This document shows, piece by piece, positions 1-6,713 of a stretch of 64,000 nucleotides of DNA. The translations under genes were made by a program, and so were the position numbers. How positions within the stretch are numbered: the stretch's first letter is position 1; each line of letters begins with the position of its first letter. Origin of the DNA: Rhodococcus tukisamuensis NBRC 100609 (GTDB lineage: Bacteria > Actinomycetota > Actinomycetes > Mycobacteriales > Mycobacteriaceae); NCBI RefSeq assembly GCF_001894985.1, contig NZ_BCXG01000026.1, positions 1 to 64,000 on the forward strand, given 5' to 3'. Below the pieces are notes generated by a model. That model saw only the letters and a program-made list of their open reading frames with translations. It was not told where the DNA came from and searched no databases.

Positions 1-450
1 CACCGACTTGTAGCCGGCGACGTTGGCCTGCGAGGACAACGCGTCCATCACCTGCGCGCGGGAGATACGCGGGATCGCCTCCACCGCGTACGCCTCGACA
101 CCCGCGGCGGCGAGCGCGGCGATGCCGGACTCGTTGGTGCGCGGGGCGAGGAACCCGATCAGCTTCTGACCCGGCCGCAGCCGGCCGGTCTCCTCGGTGT
201 TGGGGGCGGCGACCTTGAGGACCACGTCGGCGGACCACGCGTCGCCGATGGCCGCACCGGCCTCCTTGTAGAGCTCGTCGGGCATCAGGGCGGCGAGCCC
301 GGCACCGGACTCGACGATGACGTCGACGCCCTTGCCGATCAACGAGGCGACCATCTTGGGGACCAGTGCGACCCGCCGTTCACCGTCGTTCGTTTCCCGG
401 ACGACGCCGACGGCAGGGCGCGCCCTTACCGCTCTGTTCGTTGTATCCAA
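1..450 (-). CDS. pntA: NAD(P) transhydrogenase subunit alpha, N-terminal part
   Basis: Partial gene; the 3' part lies beyond the left edge. The 150 visible codons read VGVVRETNDGERRVALVPKMV near the start and later QKLIGFLAPRTNESG, the pattern of the alanine dehydrogenase/PNT N-terminal domain of Re/Si-specific transhydrogenase alpha subunits. The enzyme moves hydride between NADH and NADP+ at the membrane, coupled to protons, with PntB. I chose the TTG at 450 because AGGAA lies 9 bases upstream and the conserved domain begins about 15 residues later. A GTG at 468 is the alternative. Alanine dehydrogenase shares the fold, but the short N-terminal extension and the sequence favour PntA. Confidence 0.85.
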   Translation of the reverse strand, partial: MDTTNRAVRARPAVGVVRETNDGERRVALVPKMVASLIGKGVDVIVESGAGLAALMPDELYKEAGAAIGDAWSADVVLKVAAPNTEETGRLRPGQKLIGFLAPRTNESGIAALAAAGVEAYAVEAIPRISRAQVMDALSSQANVAGYKSV

Positions 451-533
451 TGTCTCGACTTCCTGCACTAGATCGGATTCGTTCCCGCAGTCAATCTGGT
501 TCGATTGCTGTGCAACGTTTTTGAATGGACCGG

Positions 534-1328
534 CTACGCCGGAACTTCGCCGTGGAGGGTGACTCGATTGAGTACCCGGTCCGCATCGTCGTAGTCGTGC
601 ACGGCGTAGTGCATGGTGCATCGGTTGTCCCACATGACCACGTCGCCCTCCTGCCACATGTGCCGATAGACGTTGTCGGGCGTGACCGACGCGGTGTAGA
701 GGTACTCCAGGAAGTCGGCGCTCTCCTCGCGGCTCCAGCCGTCGATGCAGACGTTCTCGCGGTGACCGACATACAGAGCCTTGCGCCCGGTCTCCGGATG
801 CGTCCGCACCAGCGGGTGGACTGCCGTCGGAATCTCATCCTCGGCGACATTCATCATTCGGCCGAGCCGGAGGCCGTGGAACCGAATGTTCAAGCCTCGC
901 ACGGTCTTCTGCAGACCCGCGGACAGGTTCTCGTAGGCGAGGTACTGGTTGGACCACATCGTGTCCCCGCCCGCGGGCACCGTCACCGCGGACAGGATCG
1001 AGATCTTCGGGGGCGCCTCGGTGAAGGCCGCGTCGTAGTGCCACGCCTCCGTTGCCGTGGTCTCCTTCTTGATGTTCGTGAGCTGGACGACCTCGGGGTT
1101 GCCGTCGAGCGGGTTCAGCATCGCCGTCACCACGGGGTCACCCCACAGCCGGGCGAACTGAACCTGAGTGGTGGGCGAGATGTGCTGGCCGCGGAAGACA
1201 AGGGTGCACCGCTCGAGAAAAGCCGTGTGCAGGGTCTCGAAGACGTCTCGCCCGATCGGCTCGTCGAGCCGGATGCCCTCCACAGATGCGCCAATCGCAC
1301 CGGTGAGTGGGGTGACCTTCATGTTCAC
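534..1328 (-). CDS. TauD/TfdA family Fe(II)/2-oxoglutarate dioxygenase
   Basis: A 264-residue protein, close to the usual length of TauD-type dioxygenases. The iron ligands are visible: the HxD pair H97/D99 (WHYDAAF) and H240 in DNRCTMHYAVHDY, followed by R251 and R255, either of which can bind 2-oxoglutarate. The family couples decarboxylation of 2-oxoglutarate to hydroxylation of a small acid such as taurine, an alkylsulfate or an aryloxyacetate; the substrate cannot be told. Start is GTG 1328 after GGAGG; an ATG two codons in is an alternative. It lies between pntA and a GntR regulator on the same strand. No sulfonate transporter is adjacent. Confidence 0.85.
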   Translation of the reverse strand: MNMKVTPLTGAIGASVEGIRLDEPIGRDVFETLHTAFLERCTLVFRGQHISPTTQVQFARLWGDPVVTAMLNPLDGNPEVVQLTNIKKETTATEAWHYDAAFTEAPPKISILSAVTVPAGGDTMWSNQYLAYENLSAGLQKTVRGLNIRFHGLRLGRMMNVAEDEIPTAVHPLVRTHPETGRKALYVGHRENVCIDGWSREESADFLEYLYTASVTPDNVYRHMWQEGDVVMWDNRCTMHYAVHDYDDADRVLNRVTLHGEVPA

Positions 1329-1663
1329 GGTTCCTCCTCTGTCTCAAGGGGTAGTGCTGACCAGTTCGAGTCCTAGGTGCCACCGCCAGCGCGGAAGCTC
1401 GCCATGGCATGGATCACAAGTTAGCACTTCGCGCGATTAATGTCGACAAGATAGTGAAGGTTTCTCGGGACCGGGCAGGTTACAGGAGACAGATCCGCCG
1501 CCCGAAGGTCGCGGCCGGCCACTACGAGGTGGCGAGTCGGGTCCGCGACGGGCATCCCCATTCGACACCGGTACAGGCAGTCGCAGAGTCCATGCCTCGC
1601 CGGCACTTCGGCTCACTCGGAGTCCGCGCACACATCACGGGTGTGGCGGCCCGACCGATGCGG
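1329..1663. other. 335-bp non-coding stretch upstream of the dioxygenase
   Basis: No convincing gene is seen here. The stretch is locally less GC-rich at 1430-1460. It contains the 8-bp palindrome TGTCGACA at 1441-1448, which could be part of a regulator site for the dioxygenase, possibly for the neighbouring GntR protein. That link is a guess; no matching copy was found in front of the regulator. Confidence 0.3.
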
Positions 1664-2437
1664 TCAGTCGGAAGCCGACGCCTCGACGCGCTTGAGTGCC
1701 TCGACCGCGAGGTCCTGGATCTTCGCGACTCGACCCTCGGCAATCTCGATCACCCGGTCGATGTCACCGTTGCCGACGGCCTTGTACAAGCTCTCCCAGC
1801 TCTTTTCGAGCTCGGGCAACTGCTCGGGGTTCGACACCAGGCCCAGCCGGACGTACCGCATGGTCTGGGTCGACAGCGACAGGAGCAGTTCCCCCAGAGT
1901 GCGATTCCGGGCCATCTCGGCCATCGCGCAGTTCAGCATGAACGTCGACCCCGCATACGCATCCGGCGACTCGCGTGAGGAGACGAGGATCCGAGGCAGG
2001 TGCTCCTCGAAGACTTCCTTCAGCCGGACCGGCTGCGACTCCACCTCCTGCCGCAGCAGCATGGCGTAGAGAGCCCCCCGGACCGCGAAGGTGTCCTGAA
2101 GCTCGCTGGAGGTCGGCGCCATCACGATGGCGCCCCGGCGAGACTGGAACTCGACCAACCGGTCGCGCTCGAGAATCCGCAGAGCCTCACGAACGGGCGC
2201 GCGGCTGACCTCCAGGACTTCGCTGATGTCCTGCTCCAGCAGCCGCTGGCCGGTGCTCACGAGGTCGAGGGTGATGACTCCCGCCAGCTTGGCCGCGATC
2301 TGTTCGGCCAGCGACGCCGCCACCCATCCCGTGCTCCGATTCCGCAGGACCGCGTGCTCGACTGCGAGCATCAACTCGGTCTGCGGAAGGAGTAAGACGG
2401 AAAGGTCGGGGAGATCCCGCGTCCTGCTCCTCCCCAT
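1664..2437 (-). CDS. GntR family transcriptional regulator, FCD type
   Basis: A 257-residue DNA-binding protein. Residues about 45-108 form the winged helix with the GntR signature EVSRAPVREALRILE; the rest is helical and fits the ligand-binding FCD domain. The N-terminus is about 30 residues longer than usual. I chose ATG 2437 because GAAGGG sits 6 bases upstream; a GTG five codons earlier is possible. It precedes the TauD-like dioxygenase on the same strand and may control it, with an acid or amino-sulfonate ligand. That role is inferred from position only. Confidence 0.88.
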   Translation of the reverse strand: MGRSRTRDLPDLSVLLLPQTELMLAVEHAVLRNRSTGWVAASLAEQIAAKLAGVITLDLVSTGQRLLEQDISEVLEVSRAPVREALRILERDRLVEFQSRRGAIVMAPTSSELQDTFAVRGALYAMLLRQEVESQPVRLKEVFEEHLPRILVSSRESPDAYAGSTFMLNCAMAEMARNRTLGELLLSLSTQTMRYVRLGLVSNPEQLPELEKSWESLYKAVGNGDIDRVIEIAEGRVAKIQDLAVEALKRVEASASD

Positions 2438-2531
2438 GGTCGACCCTTCCACTCGGTAATGATTGTGCGGCCGATTCTAGCCTTGACCTTTCACTCCCAT
2501 GATGCACCGACCCGGACTTTCCTTCGAGGGA

Positions 2532-2559
2532 CGGGATCGGCCGCGCAATGCCGATCCCG
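2532..2559 (-). terminator. Hairpin downstream of the small secreted protein
   Basis: Perfect 10-bp arms (CGGGATCGGC / GCCGATCCCG) around an 8-base loop. It lies 28 bp past the stop of the gene ending at 2587 on the minus strand and upstream of the GntR gene. The T-tail is poor, as is common in actinobacteria. Confidence 0.6.
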
Positions 2560-2586
2560 GTCACCATTCGGCCGGCAGCCCGCCTG

Positions 2587-3012
2587 TCACGGCACCGCGA
2601 ACGTGGCGAAGCCGGGAGTGACCGATCCGCCCCCCAGCGGGTTGACGGTGACAACGACCTGTCCGGCACCGGTGTTCAGCGTCGCTTCGGCCGGGAACCC
2701 GTGCAGACCGTCCGACAGTTGAGCGGAACCGGTCGCCCCGGTCGACAGGTTCAGCCAATGCACCTGGGAGGAGAGCGGGCAGCCCCACCGACCCGGCTTC
2801 CCGCCGGTGATCAGCACGACGCCGGGCCGGTCGCCGACCACCGCCGCGCACCGGATCGGGGGCACGTCGAAGCTTCCGTTCGGATTCCCGAACGGGGCGG
2901 GATCGACCTGAAACGGAACCGTCACCGGCGCCGCGGCAGCAACGCCCACCACCGACAACCCCGATGCCACAACGACTGTGGCGCACATTCCGAACCTACG
3001 AACGACATTCAC
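2587..3012 (-). CDS. Small secreted protein, unknown function
   Basis: 141 residues. An N-terminal VNVVRRFGM followed by a hydrophobic stretch ending VGVAAAAP is a typical Sec signal peptide, with cleavage near residue 28-30. The mature part is about 110 residues with two cysteines (IRCAAVV and RWGCPLS) that could form a disulfide. It is rich in G, V and P and is probably beta-structured. Start is GTG 3012, preceded by GGGGGAGGAG. I do not recognise a named domain. It is divergent from the glyoxalase-fold gene at 3144. Confidence 0.7.
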   Translation of the reverse strand: MNVVRRFGMCATVVVASGLSVVGVAAAAPVTVPFQVDPAPFGNPNGSFDVPPIRCAAVVGDRPGVVLITGGKPGRWGCPLSSQVHWLNLSTGATGSAQLSDGLHGFPAEATLNTGAGQVVVTVNPLGGGSVTPGFATFAVP

Positions 3013-3143
3013 GGCGATCTCCTCCCCCACTGGACAGACCCGACCCAAGAAGTACCGAGCCTAACTCCACCGGCGAGCCGGCAGCAGTCGGCGATCGCAC
3101 GAAGGGTGTCGAGCGCCCGGTCCTGCCGCCTAGGGTTGAGCCC

Positions 3144-3509
3144 ATGACCCGCCCCGACATCGGGTTCGACTACCCGGTACTGGACTGCCCGGACCCGGCC
3201 GCGTTGGCCGGCTTCTACCGTGACGTGCTCGGCTGGGAGGTCACGAGATCCGAGGACGACTGGGTGGTCCTCCAGGGGCCGGGGGCACAACGGCTGGCGT
3301 TTCAGCCGGCACCGGACTTCAGCCCACTCGACTGGCCGGCCGAGGGCGTCCGCGTCCATCTCGACCTGCTCGTCGACGACCTGGACGCGGCCGAGGCGTG
3401 GGTGGTCGGACTCGGCGCCCGGCGGGTCGAGGGCCCCCGGGACCATCCGAGCTTCACGGTGTTCGCCGACCCTGCCGGGCACTACTTCTGCCTGTGCCGC
3501 CGCGACTGA
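3144..3509 (+). CDS. VOC family (glyoxalase/bleomycin-resistance fold) protein
   Basis: 121 residues, one full VOC domain with two beta-alpha-beta-beta-beta modules: IGFDYPVLDCPDPAALAGFYRDVLGWEV at the start and VHLDLLVDDLDAAEAWVVGLGA in the middle, ending FTVFADPAGHYFCLC. This short single-domain actinobacterial type is often annotated glyoxalase-like; members bind a metal or a small ligand and the reaction cannot be predicted. The gene ends 13 bp from the ancestral stop of the broken SRPBCC gene facing it. Confidence 0.8.
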   Translation: MTRPDIGFDYPVLDCPDPAALAGFYRDVLGWEVTRSEDDWVVLQGPGAQRLAFQPAPDFSPLDWPAEGVRVHLDLLVDDLDAAEAWVVGLGARRVEGPRDHPSFTVFADPAGHYFCLCRRD

Positions 3510-3522
3510 AGCGCGGCAGCGT

Positions 3523-3781
3523 TCAGCCGGCCTTCGCCAGTAGCGCGTCGAGCGCCGCATGGCTGGCGTTGCTCGACGAATCGCCAGTGGCCGCCGCGCT
3601 CGAATTCCCAGCGCTCGACGTCGAGCGGGTTTCCGCGCCCCCACCACTGGGCGAGCTGGTCGGGTTCGGTGTATGCGGCCCAGACCCGGTCGCGGGTGGC
3701 GTTGAAGACGCGTTCGACGTGGATGTCCCGGTCGCCGGGGGTGGACACGGTCGCGGCGGCGGGGGTGTGTTGCGTGGTCAT
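3523..3781 (-). pseudogene. SRPBCC (AHSA1-like) gene with internal deletion and frameshift
   Basis: The start ATG at 3781 lies 2 bp past the ArsR stop. The first about 60 residues are a clear AHSA1/SRPBCC N-terminus (VERVFNATRDRVWAAYTEPDQLAQWWGRG, then WEFERGGHWRFVE). The frame then runs into low-quality sequence and stops only at 3482, inside the opposing VOC gene. One frame over, the same DNA reads SNASHAALDALLAKAG followed by a stop at 3523, a plausible family C-terminus. The middle (about 70-80 residues of a roughly 150-residue family) is missing. I read this as a deletion that removed the centre and shifted frame. Confidence 0.7.
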
Positions 3782-3783
3782 CG

Positions 3784-4110
3784 TTACTCCTCCATGCGGT
3801 TGAGGAACTGTCCGAGACGGTCCAGGCGGCCCTCGATCTCGAGTTGGTGGCCCCTGATCCAGGCGGCCTCCCGGTCGAGCGGGTTCGTGCCGAGCCGGCA
3901 GTGGCGCACGCGGCCGCGCTTCTCGGTCACGACCATGCCCGCGTCCTCGAGCAGACGCAGGTGCTTCGTGATGCCGGTGAGGGTCATCTCGAAGCGCTCC
4001 GCCAGCTCGCTGACCGTGGCGTCCGTCCGCCCGAGGTGCTCGAGGATCCCACGTCGGGTGGGATCGGAGAGCGCCGCGAACGAGACGTCGAGGCGGGAAT
4101 ACTGAACCAT
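3784..4110 (-). CDS. ArsR family winged-helix repressor
   Basis: 108 residues: FAALSDPTRRGILEHLGRTDATVSELAERFEMTLTGITKHLRLLEDAGMV is the ArsR helix-turn-helix, followed by the wing (TEKRGRVRHCRL). This subclass is usually co-transcribed with an AHSA1/SRPBCC protein and controls its own operon. It lacks the classical metal-binding CVC motif. A perfect inverted repeat overlaps its start codon and probably is its operator. The partner gene immediately downstream is broken. It is divergent from the MDR gene at 4268. Confidence 0.88.
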   Translation of the reverse strand: MVQYSRLDVSFAALSDPTRRGILEHLGRTDATVSELAERFEMTLTGITKHLRLLEDAGMVVTEKRGRVRHCRLGTNPLDREAAWIRGHQLEIEGRLDRLGQFLNRMEE

Positions 4111-4123
4111 CTAGTTCAGTATT
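4098..4123. promoter_or_regulatory. ArsR autoregulatory operator
   Basis: Perfect inverted repeat, arms AATACTGAA (4098-4106) and TTCAGTATT (4115-4123), with an 8-base spacer that contains the ArsR start codon. Such a position would block initiation when the repressor binds. Confidence 0.75.
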
Positions 4124-4267
4124 TACCGGTGGCCCGACTGGTGTCAATGGCCCGGGCGCCAGTACTCCGGCACCGTCCCGGTACTCGTTCCGCCTCCGAT
4201 TGGACGACGATGGAACCGGGCGCGGGGCGAGGGTCTGGGCCGCGCACCCCGGGAGGAGGGTCTACCG

Positions 4268-5248
4268 GTGAAAGCCGTCATGTACACCGAGTTCGGGCCG
4301 CCGGAAGTCCTCGGCATCCACGAGGTGGACCGCCCCACGCCGCGGCCGGGCGAGGTGCTTGTGCGAGTGCGCGCGACGACGGTGACCCGGGCCGAAACCC
4401 TGATGCGCAGGGGGCGCCCCCGCTGGGGACGCCTGATCCTCGGCGTCACGCGACCACGAGCGAAGCGGCGGACCCTGGGGCTCGAATTTGCCGGAGAGAT
4501 CGAAGCTACTGGCGGGGACGGCAGCCGGTTCGGGCCGGGCGACCAGGTTTTCGGGTTCACCGGATTCCGTCTCGGCGCCTGCGCCGAGTACGTCTGCCTG
4601 CCGGAGACCGCGTCGCTCGAGCGGATGCCGACCGGGATCGGCTTCGAGCAGGCGGCCGCCGCGGTGGACGGCCCGTCGACCGCGCTGTACTTCCTTCGGG
4701 ACCGGGCACGCGTCCGCGGTGGCCAGCACGTGTTGGTCAACGGCGCCTCCGGCAGCATCGGGACCTACGCGGTGCAACTGGCCAAACGCTTCGGCGCCGA
4801 AGTCACCGCGGTGTGCAGCTCCCGCAACGCCGACCTGGTCACCGCACTGGGAGCCGACCACGTCGTCGACTACCACCGGGAGGACTTCAGCTCCCGCCAC
4901 GACACCTACGACGTCATTTTCGACACCATCACCGCGACGTCGTTCGCGCGATGCCGCCGGGCGCTCACGCCGCACGGCTGCTACCTCCCCACCACCGGCC
5001 TGATCAACTGGCCACTCGGTGCGTGGACTGCCTTGCGTGGCGGAAGGACCGTCCGGCCCGGGATGTCCGTGGAGAAGAAGTCGGCGCTTGCGTTCGTGAA
5101 GGAGCTGCTCGAGTCCGACGGGCTGCGCGTCGTCGTCGACCGCAGCTTTCCGATGGATCGGATCGTCGAGGCACACCGATACGTGGACCTGGGCCACAAG
5201 GTCGGCAACGTGACGGTCACCGTCGGCCGTCAGCCCGGTCCCCGCTGA
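4268..5248 (+). CDS. MDR superfamily NAD(P)H:quinone reductase-like oxidoreductase
   Basis: 326 residues of the zinc-independent medium-chain dehydrogenase/reductase family. The GroES-like catalytic half covers about residues 1-125 and the Rossmann half follows with VNGASGSIGTYAVQLAKRFGAE (nucleotide-binding loop at 159-170). The Cys/His zinc ligands of alcohol dehydrogenases are absent, which fits quinone oxidoreductase-like enzymes. The C-terminus DRIVEAHRYVDLGHKVGNVTVTV is typical. The substrate is unknown. It is divergent from the ArsR gene and followed by a small tandem repeat. Confidence 0.88.
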   Translation: MKAVMYTEFGPPEVLGIHEVDRPTPRPGEVLVRVRATTVTRAETLMRRGRPRWGRLILGVTRPRAKRRTLGLEFAGEIEATGGDGSRFGPGDQVFGFTGFRLGACAEYVCLPETASLERMPTGIGFEQAAAAVDGPSTALYFLRDRARVRGGQHVLVNGASGSIGTYAVQLAKRFGAEVTAVCSSRNADLVTALGADHVVDYHREDFSSRHDTYDVIFDTITATSFARCRRALTPHGCYLPTTGLINWPLGAWTALRGGRTVRPGMSVEKKSALAFVKELLESDGLRVVVDRSFPMDRIVEAHRYVDLGHKVGNVTVTVGRQPGPR

Positions 5249-5250
5249 AA

Positions 5251-5283
5251 CGGACTTCTGGAGTCCGGACTTCTGTAGTCCGG
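5251..5283. repeat. Two tandem 15-bp units that each form a small stem
   Basis: CGGACTTCTGGAGTC is followed directly by CGGACTTCTGTAGTC and CGG. The units differ by one base and each can pair GACT with AGTC. It starts 2 bp after the MDR stop codon, so it may help end that transcript. Confidence 0.6.
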
Positions 5284-5379
5284 TAAGGGGATTCGCCCTC
5301 CCACGCGACCTGTAACGCCGGCGCCCGTGACAGCGACACAGTCGATGGACACTGTCAGCGTGAGGTGAGGAGTGGGGAC

Positions 5380-5514
5380 ATGGGATCGATCGAGATCATG
5401 AATTGGCTTCAAGAGGGCGCGAATGCCGGAGACCCGATCAGGGGGGCGCTCTACGTCGTGACATTCGTGGTGGGCGGACTGTACAGCGTGCTCTTCGAAG
5501 GCGCCGTGATCTGA
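5380..5514 (+). CDS. 44-residue predicted membrane peptide
   Basis: A short gene with a good ribosome site: AGGAG, 7 bases, ATG at 5380. The product starts MGSIEIMNWLQEGANAGD, then has one hydrophobic span (ALYVVTFVVGGLYSVLF) and ends EGAVI. The third codon positions are mostly G or C, as in neighbouring genes. A strong terminator follows 58 bp downstream, so it looks like a complete single-gene transcript. I do not recognise a named family; a single-pass membrane microprotein is the best description. Confidence 0.6.
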   Translation: MGSIEIMNWLQEGANAGDPIRGALYVVTFVVGGLYSVLFEGAVI

Positions 5515-5572
5515 CCGACGAACGTGAGAGGTAGCGCGTCAGGGCCGTCCGGTTCGGACGCGGCGCCTCCAA

Positions 5573-5612
5573 AACGAGAATGGCCCCGCCTCGAGGCGGG
5601 GCCATTCTCGTT
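5573..5612. terminator. 40-bp perfect palindrome, bidirectional terminator
   Basis: The left arm AACGAGAATGGCCCCGCCTC (5573-5592) is an exact reverse complement of 5593-5612, with no mismatch. Transcribed, it makes a long GC-rich hairpin followed by TCGTTCG. It closes the 44-residue gene and precedes the pseudouridine synthase. Confidence 0.8.
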
Positions 5613-5700
5613 CGTTCGTCGGCAACACAACGGGAATCTGACGCATCGCCCACGTCTCGTCGCGGCCCGCGGCGCGGCCGAGCCAGTAGCCGGTGGGATG

Positions 5701-6690
5701 ATGACGCGCATGCCGATGCCCTCACCGCTGCCCGTCAAGAACGGGGTCGGACCGACGCGGCTGCGCGTCCCGGCGTCCGGGCCGTGGGCGACGATCGCCG
5801 AGTACGTCGTCGCGAGGTTCGACCACCTCGGCGCCGACGACCTGCACCGACGGTTCGATGCCGGCGAGATCGTCGGCACCGACGGCCGTCCGATCGGTCG
5901 CGGCACGGCGCTGGGCGCGCACCCGTTCGTCTGGTACTACCGCGATCTGCCGGCGGAGGACCCGGTGCCGTTCCACGAGGAGATCCTGCACGTCGACGAC
6001 GACCTCGTCGTGATCGACAAGCCGCACTTCCTACCGACCACCCCGAGCGGGCGCTACCTGCGCGAGTCGGCGCTCGTCCGACTGCGGGTCCGCCTCGACA
6101 ACCCGGACCTGGCGCCGATCCATCGACTCGACCGCGGGACCGCGGGCGTGGTGATGTTCTCGGCCCGCCCCGCGACGCGCGGCGCATACCAGTCGCTGTT
6201 CGAGAAGCGGCGGGTCGTGAAGGTCTACGAGGCGGTGTCGGCGCGACCGCCCGGGTGGGACCAGGACGCACCGGCGCTCGACGGACGCGCCGTTCCCCTC
6301 GTCTACCGCAACCACATCGAGGCTCGGCGCGGCGAGTTGCGGGTTGTCGTCGACGACGTCCGTGAGCCCAACGCCGAGACGGCGGTCGAGGTGCGAGGGA
6401 CGGGCGTGAGCGCCTCCGGACGTGCTGTGCTGCACACGGTGCTGCGTCCGCACACCGGACGGATGCACCAGTTGCGGGTGCACCTGGCGGCACTCGGCGT
6501 CGGGATCCTGGGCGACCGGCGATACCCCGACCTGCTGCCCGACGCGCCGGACGATCATTCCCTCCCGCTCCAATTGCTCGCGCGGGAACTGGAATTCACC
6601 GATCCACTGTCCGGGACGCCGCGGCGGTTCGTCACCCGCCGGACCTTGGCCGAGGCGCCTGCGGGGCACTTGGCGGTCGGCTCACGGTAG
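5701..6690 (+). CDS. RluA family pseudouridine synthase
   Basis: 329 residues. The catalytic motif HRLDRGTAGVV carries the aspartate (D144) that attacks the uridine ring. LHTVLRPHTGRMHQLRVHLAALGVGILGDRRYP is the conserved C-terminal core. The N-terminal about 90 residues include a short S4-like region (TIAEYVVARFDHLGADDLHRRFDAGEI). The target is rRNA or tRNA uridine; which position is not deducible. Start candidates are ATG 5698, 5701 and 5710, and ribosome-site evidence (GGTGGG) is weak, so the exact start is uncertain. It is convergent with the flavoprotein at 6714. Confidence 0.85.
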   Translation: MTRMPMPSPLPVKNGVGPTRLRVPASGPWATIAEYVVARFDHLGADDLHRRFDAGEIVGTDGRPIGRGTALGAHPFVWYYRDLPAEDPVPFHEEILHVDDDLVVIDKPHFLPTTPSGRYLRESALVRLRVRLDNPDLAPIHRLDRGTAGVVMFSARPATRGAYQSLFEKRRVVKVYEAVSARPPGWDQDAPALDGRAVPLVYRNHIEARRGELRVVVDDVREPNAETAVEVRGTGVSASGRAVLHTVLRPHTGRMHQLRVHLAALGVGILGDRRYPDLLPDAPDDHSLPLQLLARELEFTDPLSGTPRRFVTRRTLAEAPAGHLAVGSR

Positions 6691-6693
6691 AAG

Positions 6694-6713
6694 CGGGCTC
6701 TGGATCGAGCCCG
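6694..6713. terminator. Bidirectional hairpin between convergent genes
   Basis: CGGGCTC / GAGCCCG arms with a 6-base loop fill the whole 23-bp gap between the pseudouridine synthase stop and the flavoprotein stop, so it can end both transcripts. Confidence 0.6.
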
